A model generated the notes under the pieces. The model saw only the letters and a program-made list of their open reading frames with translations, did no database searches and was not told the origin of the DNA. From CAYNXB01 sp964401045 (lineage in GTDB: Bacteria; Pseudomonadota; Alphaproteobacteria; Sphingomonadales; Sphingomonadaceae), in contig CAYNXB010000003.1 of the NCBI GenBank assembly GCA_964401045.1, forward strand, positions 11,552-75,551: a stretch of DNA of 64,000 nt, given 5' to 3'. Positions 33,845-43,515 of the stretch are shown one piece after another. The first letter of the stretch is position 1; each line of letters begins with the position of its first letter. The position numbers and the translations under genes are program-made.

Positions 33845-35440
33845 ATGACCAAGCGCTACGACGCAGTGATCATCGGTGCGGGTCACAACGGCCTGGTCTG
33901 CGCCTTCTATCTCGCGCGCGCGGGCCTCAAGGTGCGGATGCTCGAGCGGCGCGGCGTGGTCGGCGGCGCGGCGGTCACTGAGGAGTTCCACCCCGGCTTC
34001 CGCAATTCGGTAGCGAGCTACACCGTCAGCCTGCTGCAGCCGAAGGTTATCCGCGACATGCGGCTTGCCGAACGCGGTTATCGCGTGGTGGAGCGGCCGA
34101 TCTCGAACTTCCTGCCGCAGGAAGACGGTGGCTATCTCAAGCTCGGCGGGGGGCTCGAACGGACGCAGGCCGAGTTCCGCAAGTTCTCGACCCGTGATGC
34201 CGAGGCGCTTCCAGCTTATTACGACACGCTTGAGACGGTTGCCGACGTGCTGCGCGGCCTTGCGCTCAAGGCGCCGCCGAATGTGGGCGAGGGACTGCGG
34301 ACGCTGATCGATGGCGCGCTGCAGGGGAGGGGGCTCGCGCGCCTGTCGTTGTCGCAGAAGCGCGACGTGCTCGATCTGTTCACCAAGTCCGCGCGGACGT
34401 TTCTCGATTCCTGGTTCGAGAGCGAAGCGGTCAAGGCCGCGTTCGGGTTCGACGCAGTGGTAGGCAACTACGCCTCGCCCGATACGCCGGGCTCGGCTTA
34501 CGTTCTGCTCCATCACGTGTTCGGCGAGGTGAACGGCAAGAAGGGCGCATGGGGCCATGCGATGGGAGGCATGGGCGCGATCACCGGTTTCATGGCCGAG
34601 GCATGCCGCGAGATGGGTGTGGAGATCAGCGTCGACAGCCCGGTCAAACGCGTGCTGGTCGATGGTGCGCGCGTCGAGGGCGTAAGGCTTGAAAGCGGAG
34701 AGGAAATCGCCGCAGCCCGCGTGATCGCCAATGTCGGGCCAAAGATCCTCTACGAGCGGATGTTCGCCGAAGCCGATCTCGACCCCGAATTCCGCCGCCG
34801 GATCAAGGGTTTCAAGGCCGGCTCGGGCACGTTCCGGATGAACGTCGCGCTGCGTGGGCTGCCGCGCTTTACCTGCCTGCCCGAACCCGGTGAGCATCAT
34901 CGCTCGGGTATCATCATCGCGCCGACGCTCGACTACATGGACCGCGCCTTCCTCGACGCTAAGCGCGACGGCTGGTCGAATCAGCCGATCGTCGAGATGC
35001 TGATCCCCTCGACTGTGGACGACACACTCGCGCCCCCGGGCCAGCACGTCGCAAGCCTGTTCTGCCAGCAGTTCGCGCCTGAATTGCCGCCCAACGACGA
35101 CGGAACTCCGCGGGACTGGGACGCAGAGGAGGGCAAGGCGGCCGATACGATCATCGACACGGTCGAGGCTTATGCGCCAGGCTTCCGGGCCTCCATCCTC
35201 GGCCGGCAGGTGCTCAGCCCCAAGGGCCTCGAACGCACGTTCGGCCTCGCCGGCGGCGACATCATGCACGGCAACATGACGCTCGACCAGCTATGGTCGG
35301 CGCGGCCAGTGCTCGGCCAGGGCAGCTACCGGGGGCCGCTGAAGGGCCTCTACATGTGCGGCGCAGGAACCCATCCCGGCGGCGGCGTGACCGGCGCGCC
35401 GGGTCATAACTGCGCGCACAAGGTGCTGGCCGACCGCTAG
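33845..35440 (+). CDS. FAD-dependent oxidoreductase, phytoene-dehydrogenase/PYROXD2-like
   Basis: A 531-aa protein from ATG 33845; an in-frame ATG at 33815 lacks a ribosome site and would precede the nucleotide-binding motif by an extra ten residues. N-terminal YDAVIIGAGHNGLVCAFYLARAG is the Rossmann FAD motif, and GGAAVTEEFHPGF and the C-terminal GLYMCGAGTHPGGGVTGAPGHNCA are conserved in the amine-oxidase/CrtI-like PYROXD2 group. The gene is not linked to carotenoid-synthesis genes here, so the substrate is unknown. Its stop overlaps the convergent outer-membrane-factor gene by 4 bp. Confidence 0.86.
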   Translation: MTKRYDAVIIGAGHNGLVCAFYLARAGLKVRMLERRGVVGGAAVTEEFHPGFRNSVASYTVSLLQPKVIRDMRLAERGYRVVERPISNFLPQEDGGYLKLGGGLERTQAEFRKFSTRDAEALPAYYDTLETVADVLRGLALKAPPNVGEGLRTLIDGALQGRGLARLSLSQKRDVLDLFTKSARTFLDSWFESEAVKAAFGFDAVVGNYASPDTPGSAYVLLHHVFGEVNGKKGAWGHAMGGMGAITGFMAEACREMGVEISVDSPVKRVLVDGARVEGVRLESGEEIAAARVIANVGPKILYERMFAEADLDPEFRRRIKGFKAGSGTFRMNVALRGLPRFTCLPEPGEHHRSGIIIAPTLDYMDRAFLDAKRDGWSNQPIVEMLIPSTVDDTLAPPGQHVASLFCQQFAPELPPNDDGTPRDWDAEEGKAADTIIDTVEAYAPGFRASILGRQVLSPKGLERTFGLAGGDIMHGNMTLDQLWSARPVLGQGSYRGPLKGLYMCGAGTHPGGGVTGAPGHNCAHKVLADR

Positions 35441-36819
35441 GGCTGCGGCGTGGCGAGCGCGGTGTCTGCGGCAAGCACGCGATACAGGGTGGCGCGGTTC
35501 TGCAGCGCCCGCAACAGCGTGCCAGTCTCGCGGGAGCGGGCGGTGTAAAGACTGCGCTGCGCGTCGAGGTTGGCCAGGAAGCTGTCGATCCCACCGCGAT
35601 AACGCGCTTCGGCCAGCCGGGCGCTGTCGGCCGCGGCTTCCGTATTGGCATTTGCGGCGCGAACCTGTTCGGTGATCGTTCCCTGTACTGCGAGTGCATC
35701 GGCAACTTCGCGAAACGCGGTCTGGATTGCGCGCTCATAGGAAGCGAGCGCCGCATCGCGCTGTGCTTCGTTCACGCGGACATTGGCCTGGCGGCCGCCA
35801 AAATCGAAGATCGGCGCGCTGATGTCGGCGCCTGCCGAGGCGCTGAAGGCGCCGCCCGTGAACAGCGAGCCGAGCGCATCGCTCGCCACGCCCAATAGCC
35901 CGGTCAGCGAGATGCGCGGGAACAATTCGGCCCGGGCAACCCCGATATCGGCGTTCGCGGCGCGCAACTGGTATTCGGCCTCAATCACGTCGGGGCGGCG
36001 CAGCAGGACTTCGGAGCTGGTCCCCGCGGGCAGCACCGCGACGGAGTCCATCACTTCCCGCAACCCGCCGGGCAGCAGCGCCGGATCGATCGGTGAGCCG
36101 GCAAGCAACTGGATCAGGTTGGTGTCCTGCGCCACGGCGGTCTGTTGTGCGGCGAGATCGCCTTGCGCGGTTGCAAGGAGCTGTTCCGCCTGGCGCAAGT
36201 CGGTGCGGGGGGCGATGCCGCCTTCGAGCCGCAAGCGGGTGAGTTCGACCGCGCGGCTAGCATTGGCCGCGGTATCTTGCGCGATCGCCAGCAGGTCCCG
36301 GTCGGCGGCGTAAGTGGCCCAGGCGCTCGCAAGGTCGGCGATCAACCCAAGGCGAACGGTGCGCGCGGCGGCTTCGGTCGACAGCGCGCGGTCACGCTCG
36401 GCCGCGGTGGCGTTGCGCAGGCGGCCGAACAGGTCGAGCTCGAAGCTGGAGACACCGCCCTGCAGGACGTAGCGCTCGGTTCCGTTGTCGCTGACATCGG
36501 CCGATCCGCTCGCGCCTACTTCGGGGAACTGCGCCGAGCCAACGACCCGCACTTGCGCGCGCGCTGCGGCAAGGTTGGCGGCGGCGACCCGGAGGTCGCG
36601 ATTGTTCTCGAGCGCGAGGGCGATGAGCTGTTGCAGCCGCTGGTCGCGGAACACGTCGGTGTAAGTCACCGCTGGCAGGCTTTGCTCGCTCTGCTGAAGA
36701 TAAGCGTCGCCCGTGGGCCACGACGGCGGTATCGGCGCCGCCGGTTGCACATAGTCAGGCGCGAGCGAGCAAGCGGCGAGCGCCAGCACCAGCGGAAGGG
36801 TAGCGATCCGCCGGATCAT
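35437..36819 (-). CDS. RND efflux outer membrane lipoprotein, NodT/OprM family
   Basis: A 460-aa protein. Lipoprotein signal MIRRIATLPLVLALAAC, then SLAPDYVQPAAPIP, the usual NodT start. Two repeated helical/barrel halves (DQRLQQLIALALENNRDLRVA; RRPDVIEAEYQLRAANADIGVARAELFP) are diagnostic. ATG 36819 overlaps the pump's TGA (ATGA); the long open frame to 37320 runs into the pump gene. Outer-membrane exit duct of the tripartite pump. Confidence 0.93.
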   Translation of the reverse strand: MIRRIATLPLVLALAACSLAPDYVQPAAPIPPSWPTGDAYLQQSEQSLPAVTYTDVFRDQRLQQLIALALENNRDLRVAAANLAAARAQVRVVGSAQFPEVGASGSADVSDNGTERYVLQGGVSSFELDLFGRLRNATAAERDRALSTEAAARTVRLGLIADLASAWATYAADRDLLAIAQDTAANASRAVELTRLRLEGGIAPRTDLRQAEQLLATAQGDLAAQQTAVAQDTNLIQLLAGSPIDPALLPGGLREVMDSVAVLPAGTSSEVLLRRPDVIEAEYQLRAANADIGVARAELFPRISLTGLLGVASDALGSLFTGGAFSASAGADISAPIFDFGGRQANVRVNEAQRDAALASYERAIQTAFREVADALAVQGTITEQVRAANANTEAAADSARLAEARYRGGIDSFLANLDAQRSLYTARSRETGTLLRALQNRATLYRVLAADTALATPQP

Positions 36820-39800
36820 ATTTTGGCCTCTCCCTCGCGCCGCCGGCGCATCCGCTCGCGCACGGCCTGGAGCGCGTCGCGCGTGCCGCGGCGGACCAGC
36901 ACGAACAGCAGCGGGATGTAGAAAATCGCTACCAAGCTCGCGGTGAGCATCCCGCCCACCACCGAGGTACCGATCGCGATGCGGCTGTTGGCGCCGGCAC
37001 CGGTCGCGATCGCCAGCGGCAGCACACCGAAGATGAACGCGAAGCTGGTCATCAGGATCGGCCGCACACGGATCCTCGCGGCTGCCAGCGCGGCGTCGAT
37101 GATGCGCTTGCCCTTCTTCTCCTCCTGCTCGGCAAACTCGATCATCAGGATCGCGTTCTTCGACGCGAGGCCCATTGTCGTGAGAAGGCCGATCTGGAGA
37201 TAGACGTCGTTCTCGAGGCCGCGCAGCGTCGCTGCGAACACCGCGCCGACCAGGCCGAGCGGGATGACCAGGATCACGGCGACCGGGATTGACCAGCTTT
37301 CGTAGAGCGCCGCGAGGCACAGGAACACCACCAGCAGCGACAGCGCATAGAGGATCGGCGCCTGGCCCGACGCCTGGCGCTGCTCGTAGGAGGAGCCCGA
37401 CCAGGCGACCGTGGTGCCGGGAATCTGGTTGGCGAGCCGCTCCATCTCGGCCATCGCCTCACCCGAACTGGTGCCGGGCGCTGCTTGCCCGGAAAATCCG
37501 AACGACGGAACACCCTGGAAGCGGCTGGTGCTTGCGGGCGTCGTTTCCCAGCCGATCGACGAGAACGACGAAAACGGGGTCATCGCACCGTCGCGGGTGC
37601 GGACATACCATTGCGAGAGGTCTTCCGGCCGAGCGCGGAATTGCGCGTCGCCCTGCACATAGACGCGCTTGACGCGGCCCTTGTCGATGAAATCGTTGAC
37701 GTAACGTCCGCCCCACGCGGTGGCGAGGGTGGAGTTCACGTCGCTGCTGCTGAGGCCGTAAGCGCTCAGGCGCTGGGTATCGAGGTCGATCTTGAGCGTA
37801 GCGGCATCGGGCAGTTCCGACAGGCGCACCTGGTTGAGCAGCGGGCTTTTCTCGGCTGCTTCGAGCAAGCGGTCGCGGGCATCGGCAAAAGCCGCGCGGC
37901 TCATCCCGCTGGAATTCTGCAGCTGCATCGAAAAGCCGTTGTCGCCGAGCCCGCGCACCGAGCCCGGCACGGTAGCGAAGAACTGCGCATCGCGCAGCCC
38001 GCGGAACGCCGTCGTGGCGCGCTGGGCTACCGCGTCAGCGGTGCGATCGGCCCCCGGTCGGTCGTCCCAGTTGATCAGGGTGACGAAGCCCTGGCCGGTG
38101 TTCTGGCCTGAGCTTCCGCCGCCGCCACCGCCGGCGACCAGGAAAAGCGCATCGACGTTGGCTTTTTCCTGGGTCAGGAAATACTTCTCGATCTGGTCGC
38201 GCACTTCCACCGTGCGTCCCTGCGTGGCGCCTGCGGGAAGGCGCCATTGCAGCTGGATGCGGCCCTGGTCCTCGTTTGGCAGGAACCCGCCCGGAAGGCG
38301 CAGGAACAGCACGGCCAGCAGCGCGGCGATCAGCACGTAGATGCCGACAAAAAGCCACTTTCGGTCGGTCACGGCACGCGCGGCGGTGAGATAGCGGGAG
38401 ACGCCCCGATCGAAGTTGGAGTTGAACCCATCGCGCGCGCGCATCAGCAGCGCCCAGGGCTTCGGAAAGCGTCGCGCCAGCCACGGCTCACCCGCCGCAT
38501 CGTGCCCGTCGGGCCGCTTGGCCTTGAGCAGGTGACTGGTGAGCGCGGGGCTCAGGATCAGCGCGACCAGCACCGACAGCACCATCGCCGAGATCATCGT
38601 GACGGCGAACTGGCGGTAGATGACGCCGGTGGAGCCGCCGAAGAAGCCCATCGGCAGGAACACTGCCGACAGCACCAGCGCGATTGCGATCAGCGCGGTC
38701 TGCAGCTCTTTCATCGAAATGATCGTCGCCTCCCGCGGCGACATTCCGGGATTCTCCTCAAGCAGGCGGGTGACGTTCTCGACCACCACGATCGCGTCGT
38801 CGACCAGCAGGCCGATCGCCAGCATCATCCCGAACAAGGTCAACGTATTGATCGTGAAACCGAGTGCGTAGAACACAGCGAAGGTGCCGAGCAGCACCAC
38901 CGGCACCGCAATCGCGGGGACCAGGGTCGCGCGCCAGCTCTGCAGGAACACGAACATCACGATCATCACCAGCACCATCGCCTCGAATAGCGACTTCTCG
39001 ACTTCGTTAACCGACAGCTTGATGAAGTCCGTGGAATCGTTGACGTAGGCGTATTCGATCCCGTCGGGCAGGACGCGCGAAAGCTTGGCCATCTGCTGCT
39101 TGACCAGCTCCGCAGTCGCGAGCGCGTCCGCGCCGGGGCTCAGCGAGATGTTGATGCCGGCGCCCGGATGGCCGTTCATACGCAGCAGTATCGCGTAGCT
39201 CTCGGCGCCCAGTTCGACCCGTGCGACGTCTCGCAGGAACACCGCCGAGCCATCCGGTAGCGTCTTGAGCTGCACATTGGCGAACTGGTCCGCGGTCTGC
39301 AACTTCGAGCGCGCGGTGACGGTCGCGTTTAGCATCTGGCCTTGCGGAGAAGGAAGGCCGCCTACTTCGCCCGCCGCGATCTCCGCGTTCTGGCTCTGGA
39401 GCGCGCTGATGACGTCGCTCGGCATCAGCGCGAACGCAGCTAGCCGCTGCGGATTGAGCCAGATCCGCATTGCATGCGGTGCGCCGAACACGTTGACGTC
39501 GCCGACGCCGGGGACGCGCGAGAGCGGATCCTGGATATTGGAAGACAGGAAGTCCGAAACATCCTGGAAGGTGCGCGTGTCGGTGGTGTCGTAGACCGCG
39601 ACCAGCAACAGCGCGTCCGCGTTCGATTTCGTGACCCGCAGCCCTTGCTGCTGCACATCGGCAGGCAGGCGCGACAGGGCGGACTGCACTTTGTTCTGCA
39701 CCTGCACCTGGGCGATGTCCGGATCGGTGCCCTTGGCGAAGGTCGCGCTGATGTTGACCTGCCCGCGCGAGTTCGAGCTCGAGGTGAAATAGAGCAGGCC

Positions 39801-40019
39801 GTCGAGCCCCGTGAGCTGCTGCTCGATGATCTGGGTAACGCTGTTCTCGACCGTCTGCGCCGATGCGCCCGGATAAGTCGCGCGGATGTTGACCTGGACC
39901 GGCGCGATGTCGGGGTATTGCTCGAGCGGCAATGCGCGCACCGCCATCACGCCCGCGACCATCACGAGAATCGCGAGTACCCAGGCGAAGATTGGCCGGT
40001 CGACGAAGATCCGTGACAT
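36816..40019 (-). CDS. RND multidrug efflux pump, HAE1/AcrB type
   Basis: A 1067-aa inner-membrane protein of full family length. MSRIFVDRPIFAWVLAILVM, LPLEQYPDIAPVQV, the proton-relay region GLLVDDAIVVVENVTRLLEE and GLASKNAILMIEFAEQ are hallmarks of AcrB/MexB. The porter-domain region QNTGQGFVTLINWDDR is also present. Middle gene of the adaptor-pump-duct operon, 6 bp after the adaptor. Exports hydrophobic drugs or toxic aromatics from the periplasm by proton exchange. Confidence 0.95.
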   Translation of the reverse strand: MSRIFVDRPIFAWVLAILVMVAGVMAVRALPLEQYPDIAPVQVNIRATYPGASAQTVENSVTQIIEQQLTGLDGLLYFTSSSNSRGQVNISATFAKGTDPDIAQVQVQNKVQSALSRLPADVQQQGLRVTKSNADALLLVAVYDTTDTRTFQDVSDFLSSNIQDPLSRVPGVGDVNVFGAPHAMRIWLNPQRLAAFALMPSDVISALQSQNAEIAAGEVGGLPSPQGQMLNATVTARSKLQTADQFANVQLKTLPDGSAVFLRDVARVELGAESYAILLRMNGHPGAGINISLSPGADALATAELVKQQMAKLSRVLPDGIEYAYVNDSTDFIKLSVNEVEKSLFEAMVLVMIVMFVFLQSWRATLVPAIAVPVVLLGTFAVFYALGFTINTLTLFGMMLAIGLLVDDAIVVVENVTRLLEENPGMSPREATIISMKELQTALIAIALVLSAVFLPMGFFGGSTGVIYRQFAVTMISAMVLSVLVALILSPALTSHLLKAKRPDGHDAAGEPWLARRFPKPWALLMRARDGFNSNFDRGVSRYLTAARAVTDRKWLFVGIYVLIAALLAVLFLRLPGGFLPNEDQGRIQLQWRLPAGATQGRTVEVRDQIEKYFLTQEKANVDALFLVAGGGGGGSSGQNTGQGFVTLINWDDRPGADRTADAVAQRATTAFRGLRDAQFFATVPGSVRGLGDNGFSMQLQNSSGMSRAAFADARDRLLEAAEKSPLLNQVRLSELPDAATLKIDLDTQRLSAYGLSSSDVNSTLATAWGGRYVNDFIDKGRVKRVYVQGDAQFRARPEDLSQWYVRTRDGAMTPFSSFSSIGWETTPASTSRFQGVPSFGFSGQAAPGTSSGEAMAEMERLANQIPGTTVAWSGSSYEQRQASGQAPILYALSLLVVFLCLAALYESWSIPVAVILVIPLGLVGAVFAATLRGLENDVYLQIGLLTTMGLASKNAILMIEFAEQEEKKGKRIIDAALAAARIRVRPILMTSFAFIFGVLPLAIATGAGANSRIAIGTSVVGGMLTASLVAIFYIPLLFVLVRRGTRDALQAVRERMRRRREGEAKI

Positions 40020-40025
40020 GGCGGC

Positions 40026-41219
40026 TTATCCCCGCTCGCCGCTGCCGGACCTGCCTCTTTCGGGCCCCTGCCGAGACGGATCGATCCGCTGCGGCGAATT
40101 CGCCGGAACCGCCCTCAGCTCCATGCCCTGGCGGATGTTGTTGCCGAGCCCTTGAGTGATGACCTTCTCGCCGCCCTTGAGCCCGTCAGTCACAACCCAG
40201 TTGGTCCCCAGCGTGCGGTCGGCGGTGACCTTGCGCCGCTGGGCCTTGTTGTCGGCTCCGACGAGATAGACAAAGGCAGAGCCGTCGAAATCGCGCTGAA
40301 CCGCCGCTTGCGGGATGAGGAACGCGTTGGGTTGCAGCGCCTGGTCGAACACCGCCTTGACGAACATGCCTGGCATCAACAACCCGTTGGGGTTGGCGAA
40401 GCTCGCGCGCAGCGTAACGGTGCCGGTGCTCTGGTCGACCGTGACGTCGGAAAACTGAACCTGGCCGGCGATCCCGTAGTCGCTACCGTCCTCGAGTTTG
40501 AGCCGGACGCTGGTGCTGCCCTGTCGGACAACGCCGCTCGCGAGTTGCTGACGCAGTTGCGTCAGTTCGGCGCTCGATTGCTGGATATCGACGAACATAG
40601 GGTCGAGCCGCGCGATGACCGCCAGCGGATCGGGCTGGTTGGCGCTCACGAGCGCTCCGACGGTCGACAGCGAGCGGCCGATGCGGCCACTGATCGGCGC
40701 GGCGATCGTGGTGTAACGCAAGTTGATCTGCGCGGTCTGAAGCGCGGCGGCATTCTGCGCCACGCTGGCCTTGGCCACCCGCGATTGCGCGGCTGCGTCC
40801 GTATAATCCTGCTGCGAGATCGCTTGCTGTTCGGCCAGCGGCCGATAACGGTCTGCCCTTGCCGTTGCCGCATCCGCATTCGCGCGGGCGCTCGAAAGAT
40901 TGGCCTCCGCCTGGGCGACGGCGGCGCGGTAGAGGCTCGCGTCGATCTGGTAGAGCGGCTGCCCGGCGTGGACGAAGCCGCCCTCGATAAACAGGCGTTT
41001 GCGAATGATGCCGTTGATCTGCGGGCGCACTTCGCTGGTTTCGTAGGCGACCGTGCGTCCACCCCGTTCAACGACGATCGGAACGGTCGTGGACTTCGCC
41101 ACGACGAAACCGACCTGGGGTGTCGGCCGCTGGTGTTCACCGCTGTCTGAACAGGAGGCGAGAGTCGCCAGCACGAGGGCGATTGGGCCACGTATGCCGA
41201 GACGCGACGAAGCGAGCAT
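40026..41219 (-). CDS. RND efflux periplasmic adaptor (AcrA/MexA type)
   Basis: A 397-aa lipoprotein from ATG 41219 (signal GPIALVLATLASC; the frame upstream to 41339 has no signal). FVVAKSTTVPIVVERGGRTVAYETSEVRPQINGIIRKRLFIEGGFVHAGQPLYQID is the lipoyl-hairpin region, seen with the later TIAAPISGRIGRSLSTVGALV. The ribosome site is weak (GAAGG 11 bases upstream). First gene of the pump operon. No dedicated TetR or two-component regulator is adjacent. Confidence 0.92.
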   Translation of the reverse strand: MLASSRLGIRGPIALVLATLASCSDSGEHQRPTPQVGFVVAKSTTVPIVVERGGRTVAYETSEVRPQINGIIRKRLFIEGGFVHAGQPLYQIDASLYRAAVAQAEANLSSARANADAATARADRYRPLAEQQAISQQDYTDAAAQSRVAKASVAQNAAALQTAQINLRYTTIAAPISGRIGRSLSTVGALVSANQPDPLAVIARLDPMFVDIQQSSAELTQLRQQLASGVVRQGSTSVRLKLEDGSDYGIAGQVQFSDVTVDQSTGTVTLRASFANPNGLLMPGMFVKAVFDQALQPNAFLIPQAAVQRDFDGSAFVYLVGADNKAQRRKVTADRTLGTNWVVTDGLKGGEKVITQGLGNNIRQGMELRAVPANSPQRIDPSRQGPERGRSGSGERG

Positions 41220-41499
41220 TCGAGGGGGCACCTTCACGAGTAGTCGGGAGCGAACCGCCCTTTTCCCGAAAGCTGCTGGTCGGACAAGACCAACCGCGTT
41301 CTTGCGACAAATTGCGACGATTGGGGCGGTGGCCGCCACGAAGCTAATATTCGAAGCCCGAAAGCAGGACTGAGACGCTCTCGCCCAATCGCCGAGCGCG
41401 CCGCCGCCCTAATCGCCCCGGCACCGCCCGCCATCGCGCACCTCGCGACCACGGGGCATCAAAGCGGAACCCGAGCGGCGCCGGTCGCATTGACGCGCC

Positions 41500-42126
41500 A
41501 TGGCCGAAGCAACCTCTCAACCGACCGCGCCGTTTCGCGACAGCGGGCGGGGCGGTGTTGCCGTCCTGATTATCGACCTCGTCAACGGTTTCGACTTCGA
41601 GGGCGGAGGCAAACTCCATGGCGCTGCTGAAAACATTGTCGAGCCGGTGCTCCGACTGCGCGCCGCCTGCGATGCTGCCGATGCGCCCGCCGTCTACGTC
41701 AACGACAACTTCGGCGAATGGCATTCCGAGAAGACCAAGCTGGTCGATCGCGCCCGCGCCAATGCCCCGGACTTCGTGCGCCGGATCGAGCCGCGCGAGC
41801 AGGATTATTTCGTGATCAAGCCGCAGCTTTCAGGGTTCTATGCGACCAACCTTCCGCTGTTGCTGCCCAAGCTCGGAGTAAGCCGGCTGATATTGACCGG
41901 CGTCGCCGCAGATATGTGCGTGCTGTTCACCGCCGGAGACGCGCACATGCGCGACTATGCGTTGTGGGTCCCGGCAGACGCGGTCGCGGCAAGCAGCGCG
42001 TCGCGGACCGAGGCGGCGTTGGAGATCATGCGCGAACGGCTTGGCGCCGAAACCCGCCCGTCCTCGGAGCTGGATCTGGCAGGCTGGGTCGCGTCGCTCG
42101 ACGAGGGCGAGCCGGGTGCGCCTTAA
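41500..42126 (+). CDS. Isochorismatase-like cysteine hydrolase
   Basis: A 208-aa protein with the isochorismatase-superfamily triad D26 (LIIDLVNGF), K107 (FVIKPQLSGF) and C140 (GVAADMCVLFTAGDAHMR). The cis-peptide GVAADMC region is well preserved, so it should be an active amidase/hydrolase. No neighbour tells the substrate. Its stop overlaps the convergent small ORF stop in a TTAA. Confidence 0.85.
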   Translation: MAEATSQPTAPFRDSGRGGVAVLIIDLVNGFDFEGGGKLHGAAENIVEPVLRLRAACDAADAPAVYVNDNFGEWHSEKTKLVDRARANAPDFVRRIEPREQDYFVIKPQLSGFYATNLPLLLPKLGVSRLILTGVAADMCVLFTAGDAHMRDYALWVPADAVAASSASRTEAALEIMRERLGAETRPSSELDLAGWVASLDEGEPGAP

Positions 42127-42326
42127 GTCGAAGTCTCGACCGCTTCGCCGAGCAGGCTCATCAGCTCGCGAGCGAGATGTTCGCCCTCGGCCGAACATAC
42201 GCCGAGCGTGACGGCCTCCTCGCATCCTTCGGCGCGAGGTACGCGTGGCCCATCGAGGAATCGACGGCACAGCACTTGGGCCGTGTCGCTCGCGTCGATC
42301 TCGTAGACGGCGGCGCCGCCGCTCAT
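42123..42326 (-). CDS. Hypothetical 67-aa protein coupled to leucine dehydrogenase gene
   Basis: The ATG overlaps the TGA of the dehydrogenase gene (ATGA) and the stop abuts the convergent hydrolase gene. The sequence (MSGGAAVYEIDASDTAQVLC..., GLCS-type Cys region TLGVCSAEGEHLARELMSLL) has ordinary amino-acid composition and no Arg-rich shadow character, unlike the longer frame above it. No family recognised. A real small co-expressed protein is likely but unproven. Confidence 0.5.
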   Translation of the reverse strand: MSGGAAVYEIDASDTAQVLCRRFLDGPRVPRAEGCEEAVTLGVCSAEGEHLARELMSLLGEAVETST

Positions 42327-43393
42327 GCCGCCATCGACGGCATGAGCGGAGCCGGGCGCGGCCGGGCGAGAATCTCGCGAGCGAGCGCGTCGGCGGCTTC
42401 GTGCGGGTGCAAGTGGGCGGCGTTGCCGTAGTCGAGCACCCGGCCGAGGGTCTGGCCGATCGCGCCGACCCGGCGGTCGACCTCCTCGACGTTCCAGCCG
42501 AGGTATTCGGCGGCGACGTTGATGATCCCGCCCGAATTCACGACGTAGTCCGGGCAGTAGAGCACGCCCCGGTCTGCGAGGCGCACGCCGTCCTCGGGCA
42601 TCGCGAGTTGGTTGTTGGCCGCGCCGCATACCACGCTCGCGCGGAGCTCGCGGATGCCCTGCGCATCGAGCACTGCGCCGAGTGCGCAGGGCGCCAACAC
42701 GTCGGCCCTTGCTTCGAGGATCGTGCGGGTGCCCGCGATCGTCGCGCCGAACGCTGCCACGGCGCGCGCGGCGAGCTCAGAGCGCTGCTCGGCCACGATC
42801 AGTTTTGCTCCGGCGGCATGGAGCAGCTTGCACAGCGCGAACCCGACACTGCCGAGACCCTGGACCGCGACGGTGACATCGCCCAGCGAACGGCCGAGCC
42901 GGCGTTCGACCGCAACTTCCATCGCCCTGAACACACCGCGCGCCGTGTGTGGCGAAGGATCGCCGCCCGGTCGCCCCGGTCCGCGATCGACCCCCGCGAC
43001 GTGATGCGTCGCGCTCGCGACGTGCGCCATGTCCGCCGGGCTGGTGCCGACATCCTCGGCGGTTACATAGCGGCCATCGAGGCCCTCCACCGCGCGTCCG
43101 AACGCGGCGAACAGCCTGGCCCGGTCGAACGCGCCTTCCGGCTGCCGGATCACCGCCTTACCGCCGCCGAACGGCAGTCCCGCCAAGGCGTTCTTGTAGG
43201 TCATCCCTTCGGCCAGGCGCAGCGCGTCGGTGGTCGCCTCGGCCATGTCGACGTAGGGCCAGATGCGGCACCCGCCGGCTGCCGGCCCGAGCCGCGTCGA
43301 ATGAAGCACGATCAGCCCATCCAGCGCGGCAGCGCGATCTTCGAGCCGGACGATCTCGCAAGGCGGCGAGTGGCGCGCAGGGACGTGAGGCAT
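42323..43393 (-). CDS. Glu/Leu/Phe/Val (leucine-type) dehydrogenase
   Basis: A 356-aa protein. TYK67NALAGLPFGGGK79AVI holds the substrate-binding and catalytic lysines of amino-acid dehydrogenases, and VTVAVQGLGSVGFALCKLLHAAGA is the NAD-binding motif. N-terminal HSTRLGPAAGGCRIWPY is typical of leucine/phenylalanine dehydrogenases. Deaminates branched-chain or aromatic amino acids to 2-oxo acids. An Lrp-family regulator is divergently encoded 122 bp away and probably controls it. Confidence 0.9.
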   Translation of the reverse strand: MPHVPARHSPPCEIVRLEDRAAALDGLIVLHSTRLGPAAGGCRIWPYVDMAEATTDALRLAEGMTYKNALAGLPFGGGKAVIRQPEGAFDRARLFAAFGRAVEGLDGRYVTAEDVGTSPADMAHVASATHHVAGVDRGPGRPGGDPSPHTARGVFRAMEVAVERRLGRSLGDVTVAVQGLGSVGFALCKLLHAAGAKLIVAEQRSELAARAVAAFGATIAGTRTILEARADVLAPCALGAVLDAQGIRELRASVVCGAANNQLAMPEDGVRLADRGVLYCPDYVVNSGGIINVAAEYLGWNVEEVDRRVGAIGQTLGRVLDYGNAAHLHPHEAADALAREILARPRPAPLMPSMAA

Positions 43394-43515
43394 GAACGGC
43401 TTCCTTTCGGAGCCCCGTTTGCCAGTGCTTTCGCGAAATTTCTGGCCTATATTTCACCATATCGTGCTCGTTTTAGCATTAGCTATGCGGCTGGTGGCCA
43501 ATATGGGGAGAATTT
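43394..43515. promoter_or_regulatory. Divergent promoter region of the dehydrogenase and Lrp genes
   Basis: 122 bp that are distinctly A/T-richer than their surroundings (ATTTCTGGCCTATATTTCAC, then CATATCG and TTTTAGCATTAGC). A/T-rich, loosely palindromic DNA of this kind suits an Lrp/AsnC dimer array controlling both genes. Confidence 0.5.

Noticed and set aside
35437..37320. A 627-codon frame for the outer membrane factor
   Set aside because: The first 167 codons are a shadow of the RND pump gene. The lipoprotein signal starts at 36819.
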